From contig NZ_QUAJ01000003.1 in assembly GCF_003391055.1 (NCBI RefSeq), forward strand, positions 1 through 64,000: DNA of 64,000 nucleotides. The letters are read 5' to 3'. The position numbers and the translations under genes were made by a program. How positions within the stretch are numbered: the first letter of the stretch is position 1; each line of letters starts with the position of its first letter. The notes beneath the pieces are model-generated. The model had not been told where the DNA came from and ran no database searches. It was given only the letters and a program-made list of their open reading frames with translations. The stretch comes from Psychrilyobacter piezotolerans (GTDB lineage Bacteria; Fusobacteriota; Fusobacteriia; Fusobacteriales; Fusobacteriaceae). Below are positions 42,891-52,144 of this stretch, piece by piece.

Positions 42891-43788
42891 AGAGACCCTC
42901 TTCCTAGACCCTCATCTTCTTATGTTGCTTCCTACCAGGGAGAAACCAATGTAACAATAGTTAGCATTTTATCGAAGTTTATAGTCGTTCTGCTTCGGCA
43001 GTAGTGTTTCTACAATGACGATTGTGTATTACTTAGCTAAGACAATTAGAAACTTCTTGACTTTCTTTCGTCTATTTCTTGTGTCAAGACAAGAAACAGA
43101 CCCGTATTAAAGAGGGACTCTTTAGACTCAAAATCTAACTCTTCTTCTTATGGTATTTTTCATGATTATAAAAATTAAGTGTACTTAAAACTTAATTTTA
43201 AATGTGAACTTCGTAAAGGAACCCAAAGTAGTAAATATTAGGTTATTTTTGTTATAAGATTAAAAAAAGTTCTAAAGATTCCATCTTTAATACGGGTTCA
43301 TTTACTTTTGATGAGTCATATTTAATTTTTTTCTTTGAGTATGAAAAAAATCAATAATCATAAATCGAAACGAACCAAAGAAAAGCTCACACTTTCTAAA
43401 AAATGTTTATTTGAGTAAGACAGAGGTTATTTTAGTCTTTTTACAGCTACCGTCCTCGTTACACTGCGGAACCTAATTTGCACGACGACTTAGTTAAATT
43501 CTACTGAGAAGTTGGAAAACATTTAGAAAGTGGAATATAAAAGAAATGTTAGATAATTTGAACCACGATAAAAAAATCTTAGCTTTTAAAAAAGAAAAAA
43601 AGAAATTAGCCCCATTAAAAAAATTATGTTAAATGAAGTATTGTAATTATTTTATAAAAATATTCGATTGTCTGAACGAAGTGAGTTTCGATTTTTTATA
43701 AATAATTAGATATGGAATAATAATTTTTTTACGGGTGTCTTTTCTTGATTCCGTTCTTTGGACAAGCAAAGAATGAATGGAGGAACTC
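42891..43788. repeat. ~900-bp gene-free region with degenerate repeats
   Basis: No credible frame is present. It contains a stretch resembling the start of copy B (42893-42960), copy C of the hairpin repeat (43137-43215) and a block with AAAGATTCCATCTTTAATACGG (43276 on), a decayed relative of the block at 17156. A hairpin TTCTTTG-GACAAG-CAAAGAA lies near 43754. It looks like a sink of decayed repeats upstream of recG. Confidence 0.5.
43137..43215. repeat. Dispersed hairpin repeat, copy C
   Basis: CTTCTTATG, then AAAAATTAAGT, a short loop, ACTTAATTTTAAATGTGAAC and TTCGTA. It aligns with copy B over about 80 bases. Confidence 0.6.
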
Positions 43789-45840
43789 ATGAATTACAAA
43801 AACTTATACAATAAAATAGAAAATCTGGATATTAAGGGTGTAGGAGAAAAAACCATAGCTGCCCTAAAAAATCTGGGAATAAACACCATCATGGATCTGA
43901 TATATTTCTTCCCCCGGACCTATGAGGACAGATCCAATATAAAAAAAATAGGTGAGATCAGATCGGAAGAATATGTGGTGGTCATCGGAAGGATCGTCTC
44001 AATAGAAAACAGGAAAACTAAAACCCGTAAAACCATGACTGCAGCTCGTATTACCGACGGGACAGGGATGCTGGATCTGGTGTGGTTTCAGATGCCGTAT
44101 CTTAAGAAGAGTCTGCAGATAGGAGAGGAATATGTATTTATCGGGAATGTAAAGAGGGGATATAACTTTCAGATTGTGGGACCGGAATACAGGAAATACA
44201 GCGGTAAATTAAGTGAGGAGATAAAACCTGTCTACAGCAGCAATAGAAATTTATCTCAAAATGGGCTGCGGAAAATAATAAGGGATACAATAAAAAAGTA
44301 TATTCCATATATAGAGGAGAATATACCCTGTGAGATACTTCAAGAATATAAATTGATGGGGAGGAAGGAGGCAATCCTGAAAATTCATCTGCCAAAAAAC
44401 CTGAGGGAGATAGAGGAAGCGAAAAACAGGATGGCTGTGGAGGAACTCCTAATCTTGGAATTAGGAATCCTGTCTAAAAGGTTCCAATTGGATGCCGATA
44501 ACACCTCTAAATATAAGTTAAATGATGACAGGCATATGGTGAAAAAATATCTGAACAGCCTGGGGTTTGAGCTGACCAGGGCACAAAAAAAAGTAATTAC
44601 AGAGATATATAAAGATCTGGCAGGGGGGAAGATTGTAAACAGGCTGATCCAGGGGGATGTAGGGTCGGGAAAAACCATTGTAGCTGTTTTAATGCTCCTA
44701 TACCTTGTGGAAAATTCCTATCAGGGGGTAATCATGGCTCCTACAGAGATCCTGGCTGTCCAGCATTATCTGTCGGTGGCAGATGATTTGGCTGAATTAG
44801 GAGTGAGGGTGGAGATCCTAACCGGAAGTATAAAGGGAAAAAAACGAGAAAAACTCCTATCTGAGATAAGGGAGGGAGTCATCGATATAGTGGTGGGAAC
44901 CCATGCCCTTATAGAAGATCATGTGGAATTTCATAAATTAGGATTAATTGTGGTAGATGAACAGCATAGGTTTGGAGTGGAACAGCGAAAAAAACTGAGA
45001 GATAAGGGGGAAATATCTAATCTATTGGTTATGAGTGCTACACCTATCCCCAGATCCCTGGCTCTCAGCATCTATGGGGATTTGGATGTGTCCATCATAG
45101 ATGAGCTGCCTCCAGGGAGGACTCCTATAAAGACCAAGTGGATAGAGTCGGATAATGATCTGGAAAAAGCCTATGACTTTATCGAAAAACAACTGGTCAA
45201 GGGAAGGCAGGCATATATCGTAGCTCCCCTTATTGAGGAGAGTGAAAAAATGGCTGTAACCTCTGCTACAGAACTTTATGAAGAGATGGTTAGGAGATTT
45301 CCTGAATTTGAGATAGGCCTCCTCCATGGGAGGATAAAAAATCCAGAAAAAGAAGAAACCATGTCTAAGTTTAAGAAAAATAAGTTGCAGATATTGGTAT
45401 CCACTACAGTTATAGAGGTAGGAGTGAACGTCCCCAATGCTACCATTATGATGATAACCAATGCCAACAGATTCGGGCTGGCAGGACTGCACCAGCTTCG
45501 TGGAAGGGTAGGAAGGGGAGAGCATAAATCCTATTGTTTTTTAATAGCCAAGACAGATAATGATATCTCTAAATCCAGATTAAAAGTTATGGAGTCAACT
45601 ACAGATGGTTTTTTAATAGCCGAGGAAGATCTAAAACTCCGTAAGCCGGGGGAGATATTCGGAACACGCCAGAGCGGGATGTCGGATCTAAAATTTGTAG
45701 ACATAGTTCACGACGTAAAAACAATAAAGTTAGTCAGGGATATCTCCATAGAATATCTAAAAAAATACAGGGGTGAGATACGGGAAAACACATTGAGGAT
45801 GGATATAGTGGAAAAATTCAAAGTGGATGAGATTAAATAG
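43789..45840 (+). CDS. recG: ATP-dependent DNA helicase RecG
   Basis: 683 residues from ATG 43789, placed five bases after GGAGG; an ATG at 43777 would contain that site. N-terminal wedge/OB domain (GVGEKTIAALKNLGINTIMDLIYFFPRTYEDR), Walker A GDVGSGKTIVA, the DEQH box (VVDEQHRFGVEQR), SATPIPRSLAL, and the C-terminal helicase half with LHQLRGRVGRG and the TRG-like FGTRQSG segment. RecG remodels stalled forks and Holliday junctions. It forms a tight group with the phosphatase gene, which starts 10 bases after its stop. Confidence 0.96.
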   Translation: MNYKNLYNKIENLDIKGVGEKTIAALKNLGINTIMDLIYFFPRTYEDRSNIKKIGEIRSEEYVVVIGRIVSIENRKTKTRKTMTAARITDGTGMLDLVWFQMPYLKKSLQIGEEYVFIGNVKRGYNFQIVGPEYRKYSGKLSEEIKPVYSSNRNLSQNGLRKIIRDTIKKYIPYIEENIPCEILQEYKLMGRKEAILKIHLPKNLREIEEAKNRMAVEELLILELGILSKRFQLDADNTSKYKLNDDRHMVKKYLNSLGFELTRAQKKVITEIYKDLAGGKIVNRLIQGDVGSGKTIVAVLMLLYLVENSYQGVIMAPTEILAVQHYLSVADDLAELGVRVEILTGSIKGKKREKLLSEIREGVIDIVVGTHALIEDHVEFHKLGLIVVDEQHRFGVEQRKKLRDKGEISNLLVMSATPIPRSLALSIYGDLDVSIIDELPPGRTPIKTKWIESDNDLEKAYDFIEKQLVKGRQAYIVAPLIEESEKMAVTSATELYEEMVRRFPEFEIGLLHGRIKNPEKEETMSKFKKNKLQILVSTTVIEVGVNVPNATIMMITNANRFGLAGLHQLRGRVGRGEHKSYCFLIAKTDNDISKSRLKVMESTTDGFLIAEEDLKLRKPGEIFGTRQSGMSDLKFVDIVHDVKTIKLVRDISIEYLKKYRGEIRENTLRMDIVEKFKVDEIK

Positions 45841-45850
45841 GAGTGAAGTT

Positions 45851-46555
45851 ATGAATATAGTTAAGTTAAAGATGGAAGATTATGACAGAATATGGGTTAT
45901 AAGTGATATCCATGGATACCATGATCTGTTTTTAAAATTATTGAATAAGATTAAACTGACGGCAAAAGATCTGTTGATTATAAACGGTGATTCCTGTGAC
46001 CGTGGGCCTTCCAGCTTTGAGATGTATGAAACGATAGAGAAACTCATAGACGGCGGATTAAATATAATTCATACTTTTGGCAACCACGAAGATCTCATGG
46101 TCAACGCCATTGAAGACGGGGAATTATTCGCCTGGTATAGAAATGGGGGGAGACAGACTGTCGATTCCTACAAGAAAAAATATGAAATTTTGAGTAAACA
46201 CTTAAAATATATAAAAAATATGCCTATGGCAGTTGACCTGGGGAAATATTTTGTGGTTCATGCAGGAATAAACCCCCAAAAAACCATTGAGGAGCAGACT
46301 TCCTATGAGATGACATGGATAAGGGGAGATTTTATAGATCATCCCCTTTTAAAAACCGATAAAATTATAGTTTACGGACATACTCCCAACCTGGACGGAA
46401 AGATCCATTTTGTGGATGACCAAAAAATATCTATAGACTGCGGGAGTTATAACACCGGAGTTGTGGGAGCTATAGAGCTGAAAAGTATGGAGATTATATA
46501 TGAAAATACACATAGGTTAAATATATATCTGAATCAGCATTTTAAAAAAAGATAA
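45851..46555 (+). CDS. PrpA/PrpE-type metallophosphoesterase
   Basis: 234 residues from ATG 45851, seven bases after AGGAG; an earlier in-frame ATG at 45827 overlaps recG. Metal-binding motifs of PPP-family phosphatases are complete: SDIHGYHDLF (GDxHG type), NGDSCDRGPSSFE (GDxxDRG), GNHEDLM (GNHE), and later VHAGIN and VYGHTPN. It could dephosphorylate phosphoproteins or diadenosine polyphosphates. Co-transcribed with recG. Confidence 0.85.
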   Translation: MNIVKLKMEDYDRIWVISDIHGYHDLFLKLLNKIKLTAKDLLIINGDSCDRGPSSFEMYETIEKLIDGGLNIIHTFGNHEDLMVNAIEDGELFAWYRNGGRQTVDSYKKKYEILSKHLKYIKNMPMAVDLGKYFVVHAGINPQKTIEEQTSYEMTWIRGDFIDHPLLKTDKIIVYGHTPNLDGKIHFVDDQKISIDCGSYNTGVVGAIELKSMEIIYENTHRLNIYLNQHFKKR

Positions 46556-46591
46556 GGCTTAACCACTAAAAACAATGACCTGGGAGGAAAA

Positions 46592-47356
46592 ATGAAAAAA
46601 GTATTGGTGTTATTCATGTTAAATATTATGGTTGTTTTTGGAGAAGTTCAGTTAAGGTATTCTCCTCCAACTGAGAAGAAAGAAAAAGAAGTAAGGGAAT
46701 GGATGATAAAAAACAGAGTGATTGAAAATTTAGTAGACACTGTAAATAAAGAGATAAAAATAGAAGAAGAGCTTCTGGTAGTGGTAGGAGATGGAGATTC
46801 TGTACACTATAATTCTGAAAATCGTGAGATAGTCATAACTTATGATTTTGTAATGGAAGTGAGGGAAAGGTTTAAAGATGAATATGAGAAAGAATGGGAA
46901 ATCTATGCAAAGGATTCAATAGAACACACTTTCTATCACGAATTAGGTCATGCTCTGGTAGATCTTTTAAACATACCTGTCCTGGGGAAAGAGGAAGATG
47001 CTGTAGATGATTTTGGAATAATTATGCTTATCTTGACATCGGAAGATGGAGAAGAACGGGCTATCTCAGCAGCTGAACTTTTCTTTATGGAGGGGATGGA
47101 GGTAGAAGAGTATTCTTCTGAAGATTTGATGGATGAACACAGTTTGGATGACCAGAGGGGATATAGGAGTCTCAGCCTGGTATATGGAAGTAACCCTGAA
47201 AAATATGAGGATATAGCAGAAGACCTGAAGATGGATGAAGATATGCGTCTTATGTCTCAGAAGTTGTTTGAACAGCAGAGTATAAATTGGTTGAGGCTTT
47301 TAGAACCCCATTTAAAAGATGGAATTCTTTTAAAAACATATAAAGAATTTGAATAA
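46592..47356 (+). CDS. Secreted DUF4344-like putative metallopeptidase
   Basis: 254 residues with a signal peptide (MKKVLVLFMLNIMVVFG) and a zincin-type HELGH in TFYHELGHALVDLLNIPVLGKEEDAVDDFGIIML (about residue 113), where the Asp/Glu after the motif may provide the third ligand. The overall pattern fits DUF4344, an uncharacterised metallopeptidase-like family. It should be periplasmic. It follows the phosphatase gene by 36 bases with GGGAGG before the ATG and may share its transcript. Confidence 0.75.
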   Translation: MKKVLVLFMLNIMVVFGEVQLRYSPPTEKKEKEVREWMIKNRVIENLVDTVNKEIKIEEELLVVVGDGDSVHYNSENREIVITYDFVMEVRERFKDEYEKEWEIYAKDSIEHTFYHELGHALVDLLNIPVLGKEEDAVDDFGIIMLILTSEDGEERAISAAELFFMEGMEVEEYSSEDLMDEHSLDDQRGYRSLSLVYGSNPEKYEDIAEDLKMDEDMRLMSQKLFEQQSINWLRLLEPHLKDGILLKTYKEFE

Positions 47357-47414
47357 AATATCATAGACTATGAAATGATTTTTTTCACAAAATTATTTTA
47401 TATCAATAAAAGCT

Positions 47415-47443
47415 TTGATAAACCAAAACAAACTTGATATAAT
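47415..47443 (+). promoter_or_regulatory. Promoter of proS
   Basis: TTGATA (47415-47420) and a perfect TATAAT (47438-47443) with a 17-base spacer. A hairpin, TTGATGAA with TTCATCAA (47492-47517), follows in the leader just before the ribosome site and might affect translation. Confidence 0.65.
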
Positions 47444-47539
47444 GATAGATAAGAAAAATTACAAGATAAAATAATTTATTAATTTAAAATTATTGATGAA
47501 GGGTAGTCTTTCATCAAAATATTAGGAGGATTAGATCAT

Positions 47540-49261
47540 ATGAGATTCAGTAAGATGTACGCAAAAACATTGAAAGAAACACCAAAAGATGCTGAGGTAA
47601 TCAGTCATCAATTGATGTTAAGATCAGGAATGATAAAAAAATTAGCAAGTGGAGTGTATACATACCTTCCTTTGGGGTATAAAGCATTAAAAAAAGTGGA
47701 AAAAATAACTAGAGAAGAGATGGATAGAGCAGGTTCTCAAGAATTGTTTATGCCGGTATTACAACCAGCAGAATTATGGAAAGAAACTGGAAGATGGGAT
47801 GCAATGGGACCAGAAATGATGAGGCTTAAAGACAGACATGACAGAGACTTTATATTAGGTCCTACTCATGAAGAGGTAATCACAGATATAATCAGGAATG
47901 ATATATCATCATACAAATCTTTACCCCTTAGCCTTTACCAAATCCAGACTAAATTTAGAGACGAAAGAAGACCCAGATTCGGACTTATGAGAGGAAGAGA
48001 GTTCTTAATGAAGGATGCTTACTCATTTCACGCAAACGATGAATCTTTAGATGAAGAATTTGAAAATATGAAGGCTGCTTATACTAGAGTTTTTGAAAGA
48101 TGCGGACTTAAATTCAGATCTGTAGAAGCAGATTCAGGAGCTATCGGAGGAAGCGGATCACAAGAATTTCATGTATTAGCTGAATCTGGTGAGGACGAAA
48201 TAATCTACTGCAATACTTGCGGGTACGCAGCTAACCTTGAGAAAGCAGAGAGTGTTGTTAAAGAAGAGATAGTAGAAACTAAAGAGGAATTAGCAGAAGT
48301 AGAATTAAAAGATACTCCTAATGTTGCTAAGATAGACGACGTTTGCGAATACTTTGGAATTCCTGCTTCTAAAACTGTAAAAGCTATCACTTATATGGAT
48401 ACTTTATCATTAAAGGTATACATGGTTTTACAGAGAGGGGACTACGAGATAAACGAAGTTAAACTTAAAAATTTAGTAGATGAAACTGATCTGGTTATGT
48501 TAAGTGATGCAGATTTAGTTGCTCATAACTTAATAAAAGGTTATATGGGACCATACAATGTTGAATTAGGTGATATCATACTTGTTGCTGATGAGAGTGT
48601 AACTAAGATGATAAACCACACTGCTGGTGGAAATAAAGTGGATACACACTATGTGAACGTAAACTATGGCAGAGACTATACAGCTCATATTGTAGGAGAT
48701 GTTAGAAGCGTAAGAGCTGGAGAAGGATGTCCTAGATGTAATGAGGGAGAATTAGAAAGTGCCAGAGGGATAGAAGCCGGTCACGTGTTCAAACTTGGAA
48801 AGAAATATTCTGAAAGTATGGGAGCTACATATTTAGATGAAAATGGAAAGACAAATATAATGACTATGGGATGTTATGGTATCGGAGTTTCTAGAACTAT
48901 GGCAGCTGCAATAGAACAAAATAACGATGAGAATGGAATTATCTGGCCTATGTCAATAGCTCCTTACTTAGTAGATGTAATTCCTGCAAATATAAAAGAT
49001 GCAGATCAATTAGGATTAGCAGAAAAATTATATGCTGAATTAAATGATAAAAATATCGATACTGTAATCGATGACAGAAAAGAAAGACCAGGATTTAAAT
49101 TTAAAGATGCAGACTTAATCGGATTCCCTATTAAATTAATAGTTGGAAGAGGAGCTAAGGATGGATTAGTAGAAGTTAAGATTAGAAAAACTAATGAAGC
49201 TTTCGAAGTAAAAGCAGAAGAAGTAATTTCATTTATTGAAGAATTAATAGCTAAAGGTTAA
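47540..49261 (+). CDS. proS: Prolyl-tRNA synthetase (bacterial type with editing domain)
   Basis: 573 residues, the length of the bacterial ProS form. Class II motifs: SHQLMLRSGMIKKLASGVYTYLPLGYKALKK, motif 2 FRDERRPRFGLMRGREFLMKDAYSFH and motif 3 GCYGIGVSRTMAAAIEQN. The INS editing domain (about 225-390) lies between motifs 2 and 3 and clears Ala-tRNA-Pro. TAGGAGG precedes the ATG. Monocistronic with a strong terminator. Codon use is biased as in highly expressed genes. Confidence 0.97.
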   Translation: MRFSKMYAKTLKETPKDAEVISHQLMLRSGMIKKLASGVYTYLPLGYKALKKVEKITREEMDRAGSQELFMPVLQPAELWKETGRWDAMGPEMMRLKDRHDRDFILGPTHEEVITDIIRNDISSYKSLPLSLYQIQTKFRDERRPRFGLMRGREFLMKDAYSFHANDESLDEEFENMKAAYTRVFERCGLKFRSVEADSGAIGGSGSQEFHVLAESGEDEIIYCNTCGYAANLEKAESVVKEEIVETKEELAEVELKDTPNVAKIDDVCEYFGIPASKTVKAITYMDTLSLKVYMVLQRGDYEINEVKLKNLVDETDLVMLSDADLVAHNLIKGYMGPYNVELGDIILVADESVTKMINHTAGGNKVDTHYVNVNYGRDYTAHIVGDVRSVRAGEGCPRCNEGELESARGIEAGHVFKLGKKYSESMGATYLDENGKTNIMTMGCYGIGVSRTMAAAIEQNNDENGIIWPMSIAPYLVDVIPANIKDADQLGLAEKLYAELNDKNIDTVIDDRKERPGFKFKDADLIGFPIKLIVGRGAKDGLVEVKIRKTNEAFEVKAEEVISFIEELIAKG

Positions 49262-49268
49262 ATAAATG

Positions 49269-49298
49269 AAAAAGGAACTCTGAGGAGTTCCTTTTTTC
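49269..49298 (+). terminator. Terminator of proS
   Basis: AAAAGGAACTC pairs with GAGTTCCTTTT around TGAG, followed by T residues. Confidence 0.9.
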
Positions 49299-49915
49299 AT
49301 AGATAGATAGTTTAAAAAATACATTAAATATACTAATAGAAATACAATAATTTTTTCATTTCGAACTTTTTTACTCTAATACTTCTAACTATCTAATTTC
49401 TAATAAATTTCTACTTAATAAAATAATAACCAGCTCACAATATTACAATTAGTTGGTTGTTATTTTATATTTTAAATCAATAACCATTTTCTAAAAGGGG
49501 CTATTTTTAAACCTCGAAACTATAACGAATAACTCTCAATAGTTATCTGTTATTTGTAAATTTTTCCTTTCTTTTTATCTACAACTAGTTGGTTTATCAT
49601 AATCTACTTACTACACTACAACTTACTACTTATTCTATTACCCTTGCTATTTTCAAGATACATTTTAACAAAAAACTTTAACTTCTAATAATGATAATCT
49701 TAATGACCGACATTAACCAAAATTAAATTAACTTTTTGAAACTATCAACTATCTATCTTATTACAGTAGTACACCAAAAAAAATAAAAAGTCAAATTTTT
49801 TTTTAGTTTTTTTGTTTAAAGGAAAATTAGAGTGACTTTAGAATAAGTTAGATAGAAAGGTATTTATTCTGGAATCTGAGGATATTTTAAATAAAATAAA
49901 AAGTGGGGAGATATT
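49299..49915. other. ~620-bp AT-rich, G-poor region without genes
   Basis: From about 49330 to 49760 the plus strand has very few G but many C, the reverse of the coding strands around it. The minus strand is full of stop codons in every frame, so a coding explanation fails. A long hairpin (49421-49435 with 49451-49466, G-U pairs included) and a smaller one near 49530 (ATAAC/GTTAT) are visible. The last 100 bases lead to the ribosome site of the next gene. Confidence 0.5.
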
Positions 49916-50491
49916 ATGAAAATATTATATATACTGATGTTTTTTATATGTTCTATTGTGAGTCTGGCAGAAAACACAGATAAGCTGGAATTTAGAATGG
50001 GGGTAAATTTAGGAGGGAGATATAAAGAGGTTCATACAACGGATTTTAAGACAGATAGTGAACCAGAGGGAATCGGCTATGAATTTGTTGTGGAATTGGT
50101 TCACGAACCCATTCCAAATCTGATAACTGGTTTAGGAACGGGCTATCAAAGGGCCAGTGAAGTAAGGATAGATGGAACAAACTATAAGATAATTGATAAT
50201 ATACCTGTTTATGCAACTGTAAAATACAGGTTCAATGAAGAGGGGGTATATAAACCATATATAAAATTAAACTTAGGAGTATCTATACCCTATACTAGAT
50301 CAGACTTAGACAGAGCTGGTTTAACAGCAGAAACAGGGTTTTATTATTCCCTGGGAGGAGGAGTCGAGTATAAAAATATGATAATTGATCTCAGTTACCA
50401 GTATAATAGGAATGAACTTCAAGGACGGTATGATGGTAGGGTAGAATTCTCCAGGTTAACATTGGGAATAGGATACCGGCTGGATATATAG
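49916..50491 (+). CDS. Outer-membrane beta-barrel protein
   Basis: 191 residues with a signal peptide (ILYILMFFICSIVSLAE) and a pattern of alternating hydrophobic/polar strands typical of eight-stranded barrels of the Opa/OmpX kind: FRMGVNLGGRYKEV, GTGYQRASE, ATVKYRFNEEG, YKPYIKLNLGVSIPYT, GFYYSLGGGVEYKNMIIDLSYQYN, ending FSRLTLGIGYRLDI. The terminal residue is Ile where Phe is usual. It would reside in the outer membrane; function unknown. GGGGAG precedes the ATG, and the next gene starts 9 bases after its stop. Confidence 0.75.
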   Translation: MKILYILMFFICSIVSLAENTDKLEFRMGVNLGGRYKEVHTTDFKTDSEPEGIGYEFVVELVHEPIPNLITGLGTGYQRASEVRIDGTNYKIIDNIPVYATVKYRFNEEGVYKPYIKLNLGVSIPYTRSDLDRAGLTAETGFYYSLGGGVEYKNMIIDLSYQYNRNELQGRYDGRVEFSRLTLGIGYRLDI

Positions 50492-50500
50492 GAGGCTGTC

Positions 50501-51406
50501 ATGGTAGATTATCGGTGTAGGATAGATAAGATAACAAATCTATATAAAATATATGACTATGACATGTTTTTTTACCAATTGCGGGAAGGGATCTTGGATG
50601 AACAGTTCAGGGAGATATTTAATGAGATCAGGTGGGCAAGGGAGATAAAAAAACTGGGATCACCTATTCCCGAAAAACTCCTAAATATGCTGGGGAAACT
50701 AAGGGAAAGGATAGTTGATTACTATATAGAATATTTAAAAAACAATAGGGAAATAAAAAAAATAAAAGACCCTGATCTGATTATTGGTTTGGGATGCAGT
50801 AATACACTGGGATTTTTAGATAAAAGGGTAGAGGTCTTAGGGAAGTTGGTGGAAAAATTTCCTGAAGCCAGGGTCTTGCTTTCTGGAGGAGGAATGGGCG
50901 TTTTAAAGACCGAGGCCGGAGAGATGCTGGAAAAGTTAAAAAAAAATTATAAAGCTGATGAAAAACTTATTATTTTGGAAGAGGACTCCTTGGATACATT
51001 GGGAAATATTGTTTTTTCAAAGCTCCTTTTAAAAAAAATGAATATATTGTCCGGGATAGAAAAAATAATTGTGGTTACGTCCCCCTTTCATGTGATCAGG
51101 GTTCATTCTTTGTTCAGCAGAGTTTTTCCAAAGGAGATCTCCTTTGAGATCAGGGGGCATGATTATTACCTGAATAAGGTTAGTAACGATGCAACCACAA
51201 GGAAGATTGTTGAAAATGAGATAAAATCACTCTACAGATCCGACAGAATATTTAATATAGTTAATTTGAAGGAGGAGAAAAAAAATAATTTCAAGGTAGA
51301 TGAAACCAGTATTTTTTATCAAATGCTCCTATACCATGATCTCTATAAAAATAGACGGGATATTTTGAGAAAATATTATGTATGTCTGGAGACTTATAAG
51401 ATTTAA
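50501..51406 (+). CDS. YdcF-like DUF218 protein
   Basis: 301 residues. The DUF218 core is clear: DLIIGLGCSNTLGFLDKRVEVLGKL, ARVLLSGGGMGVLKTEAGEML, LEEDSLDTLGNIVFSKLLL and IIVVTSPFHVIRVHSLFSRVF, with the family's Gly-rich first loop and His-bearing C-terminal loop. An N-terminal ~85-residue helical extension precedes it. E. coli YdcF binds SAM, and other members act in envelope biogenesis. There is no signal peptide or membrane segment, so it is probably cytosolic. AGGAGG lies before the ATG. Confidence 0.75.
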   Translation: MVDYRCRIDKITNLYKIYDYDMFFYQLREGILDEQFREIFNEIRWAREIKKLGSPIPEKLLNMLGKLRERIVDYYIEYLKNNREIKKIKDPDLIIGLGCSNTLGFLDKRVEVLGKLVEKFPEARVLLSGGGMGVLKTEAGEMLEKLKKNYKADEKLIILEEDSLDTLGNIVFSKLLLKKMNILSGIEKIIVVTSPFHVIRVHSLFSRVFPKEISFEIRGHDYYLNKVSNDATTRKIVENEIKSLYRSDRIFNIVNLKEEKKNNFKVDETSIFYQMLLYHDLYKNRRDILRKYYVCLETYKI

Positions 51407-51469
51407 AGATTTTTCTGTACCGATAGAATTTGATGGGAGAGAAGAAAAAAACTGAAAACTATATTGTTT

Positions 51470-52144
51470 TCAGTTTTTTTTTCTGAATGGCAGATACATT
51501 AGGGTGAATAAAACTATCATCACCACCTCTAAAGAGATTATATAATACGGCCAGGGACCTAAGAAATCCATGGGACTTCTTAGAGGTTTTCTCTTTAAAA
51601 ACATATAGTTTGTATTCAATAAAAAATTAAGTGGAAACAGCACCAGCATTATTCCGTTTATATATATATATGATTTTTTTAAAGCATCAAAAGTAATGGT
51701 GAATTTAAAGTATTTTAAACAATAAAAAACAGCAAAATAGATATAGTAATGTGTCGTAAAAAAACTAATATTTGAGTAATTTGGAAAAGCGACTCTAATA
51801 TCCGGGGTGAGAATAGCTAAGATGGCTCCTATACTCCAAAAATAGACAAGATTAAAGATTTTGTTTGATCTAAGTATCATCATAAGAGCTGCTAAAACCA
51901 GGGTGTAGTTGCACATATTAAATGGTAAAAGATTGGTAAATGGCTCATTAAAAACCATATACCTGTAAATTAACTCGATAATTTTTTCTGTCAGGATAAA
52001 ATATCCTGAAAATTTTGCAAATTTATCGATATTAAATTTAAATATTTTAGGCAGATAAAAAGCTAAAACAGCTAAGCCGCCGTAACCGAAGATATAAAAA
52101 AAGTGTTCTATACCAAATAATGTAAATTCTCTGATTATAATCAC
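51470..52144 (-). CDS. YwaF/TIGR02206-type integral membrane protein
   Basis: 224 residues with six or seven hydrophobic helices and the family's LLPFNMCNYTLVLAALMMI segment (YwaF relatives have LPLHLCxxs-type text there) and GPWPYYIISLEVVMIVLF near the end. Function unknown. The GTG start at 52144 directly follows the stop codon of the RNase H-like gene, so translation is coupled to it; no independent ribosome site is seen. Confidence 0.7.
   Translation of the reverse strand: MIIIREFTLFGIEHFFYIFGYGGLAVLAFYLPKIFKFNIDKFAKFSGYFILTEKIIELIYRYMVFNEPFTNLLPFNMCNYTLVLAALMMILRSNKIFNLVYFWSIGAILAILTPDIRVAFPNYSNISFFTTHYYIYFAVFYCLKYFKFTITFDALKKSYIYINGIMLVLFPLNFLLNTNYMFLKRKPLRSPMDFLGPWPYYIISLEVVMIVLFTLMYLPFRKKN

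Noticed and set aside
49330-49760. Decayed gene on the minus strand suggested by its purine richness
   Set aside because: Stop codons are dense in all three frames and no protein-like stretch could be read.
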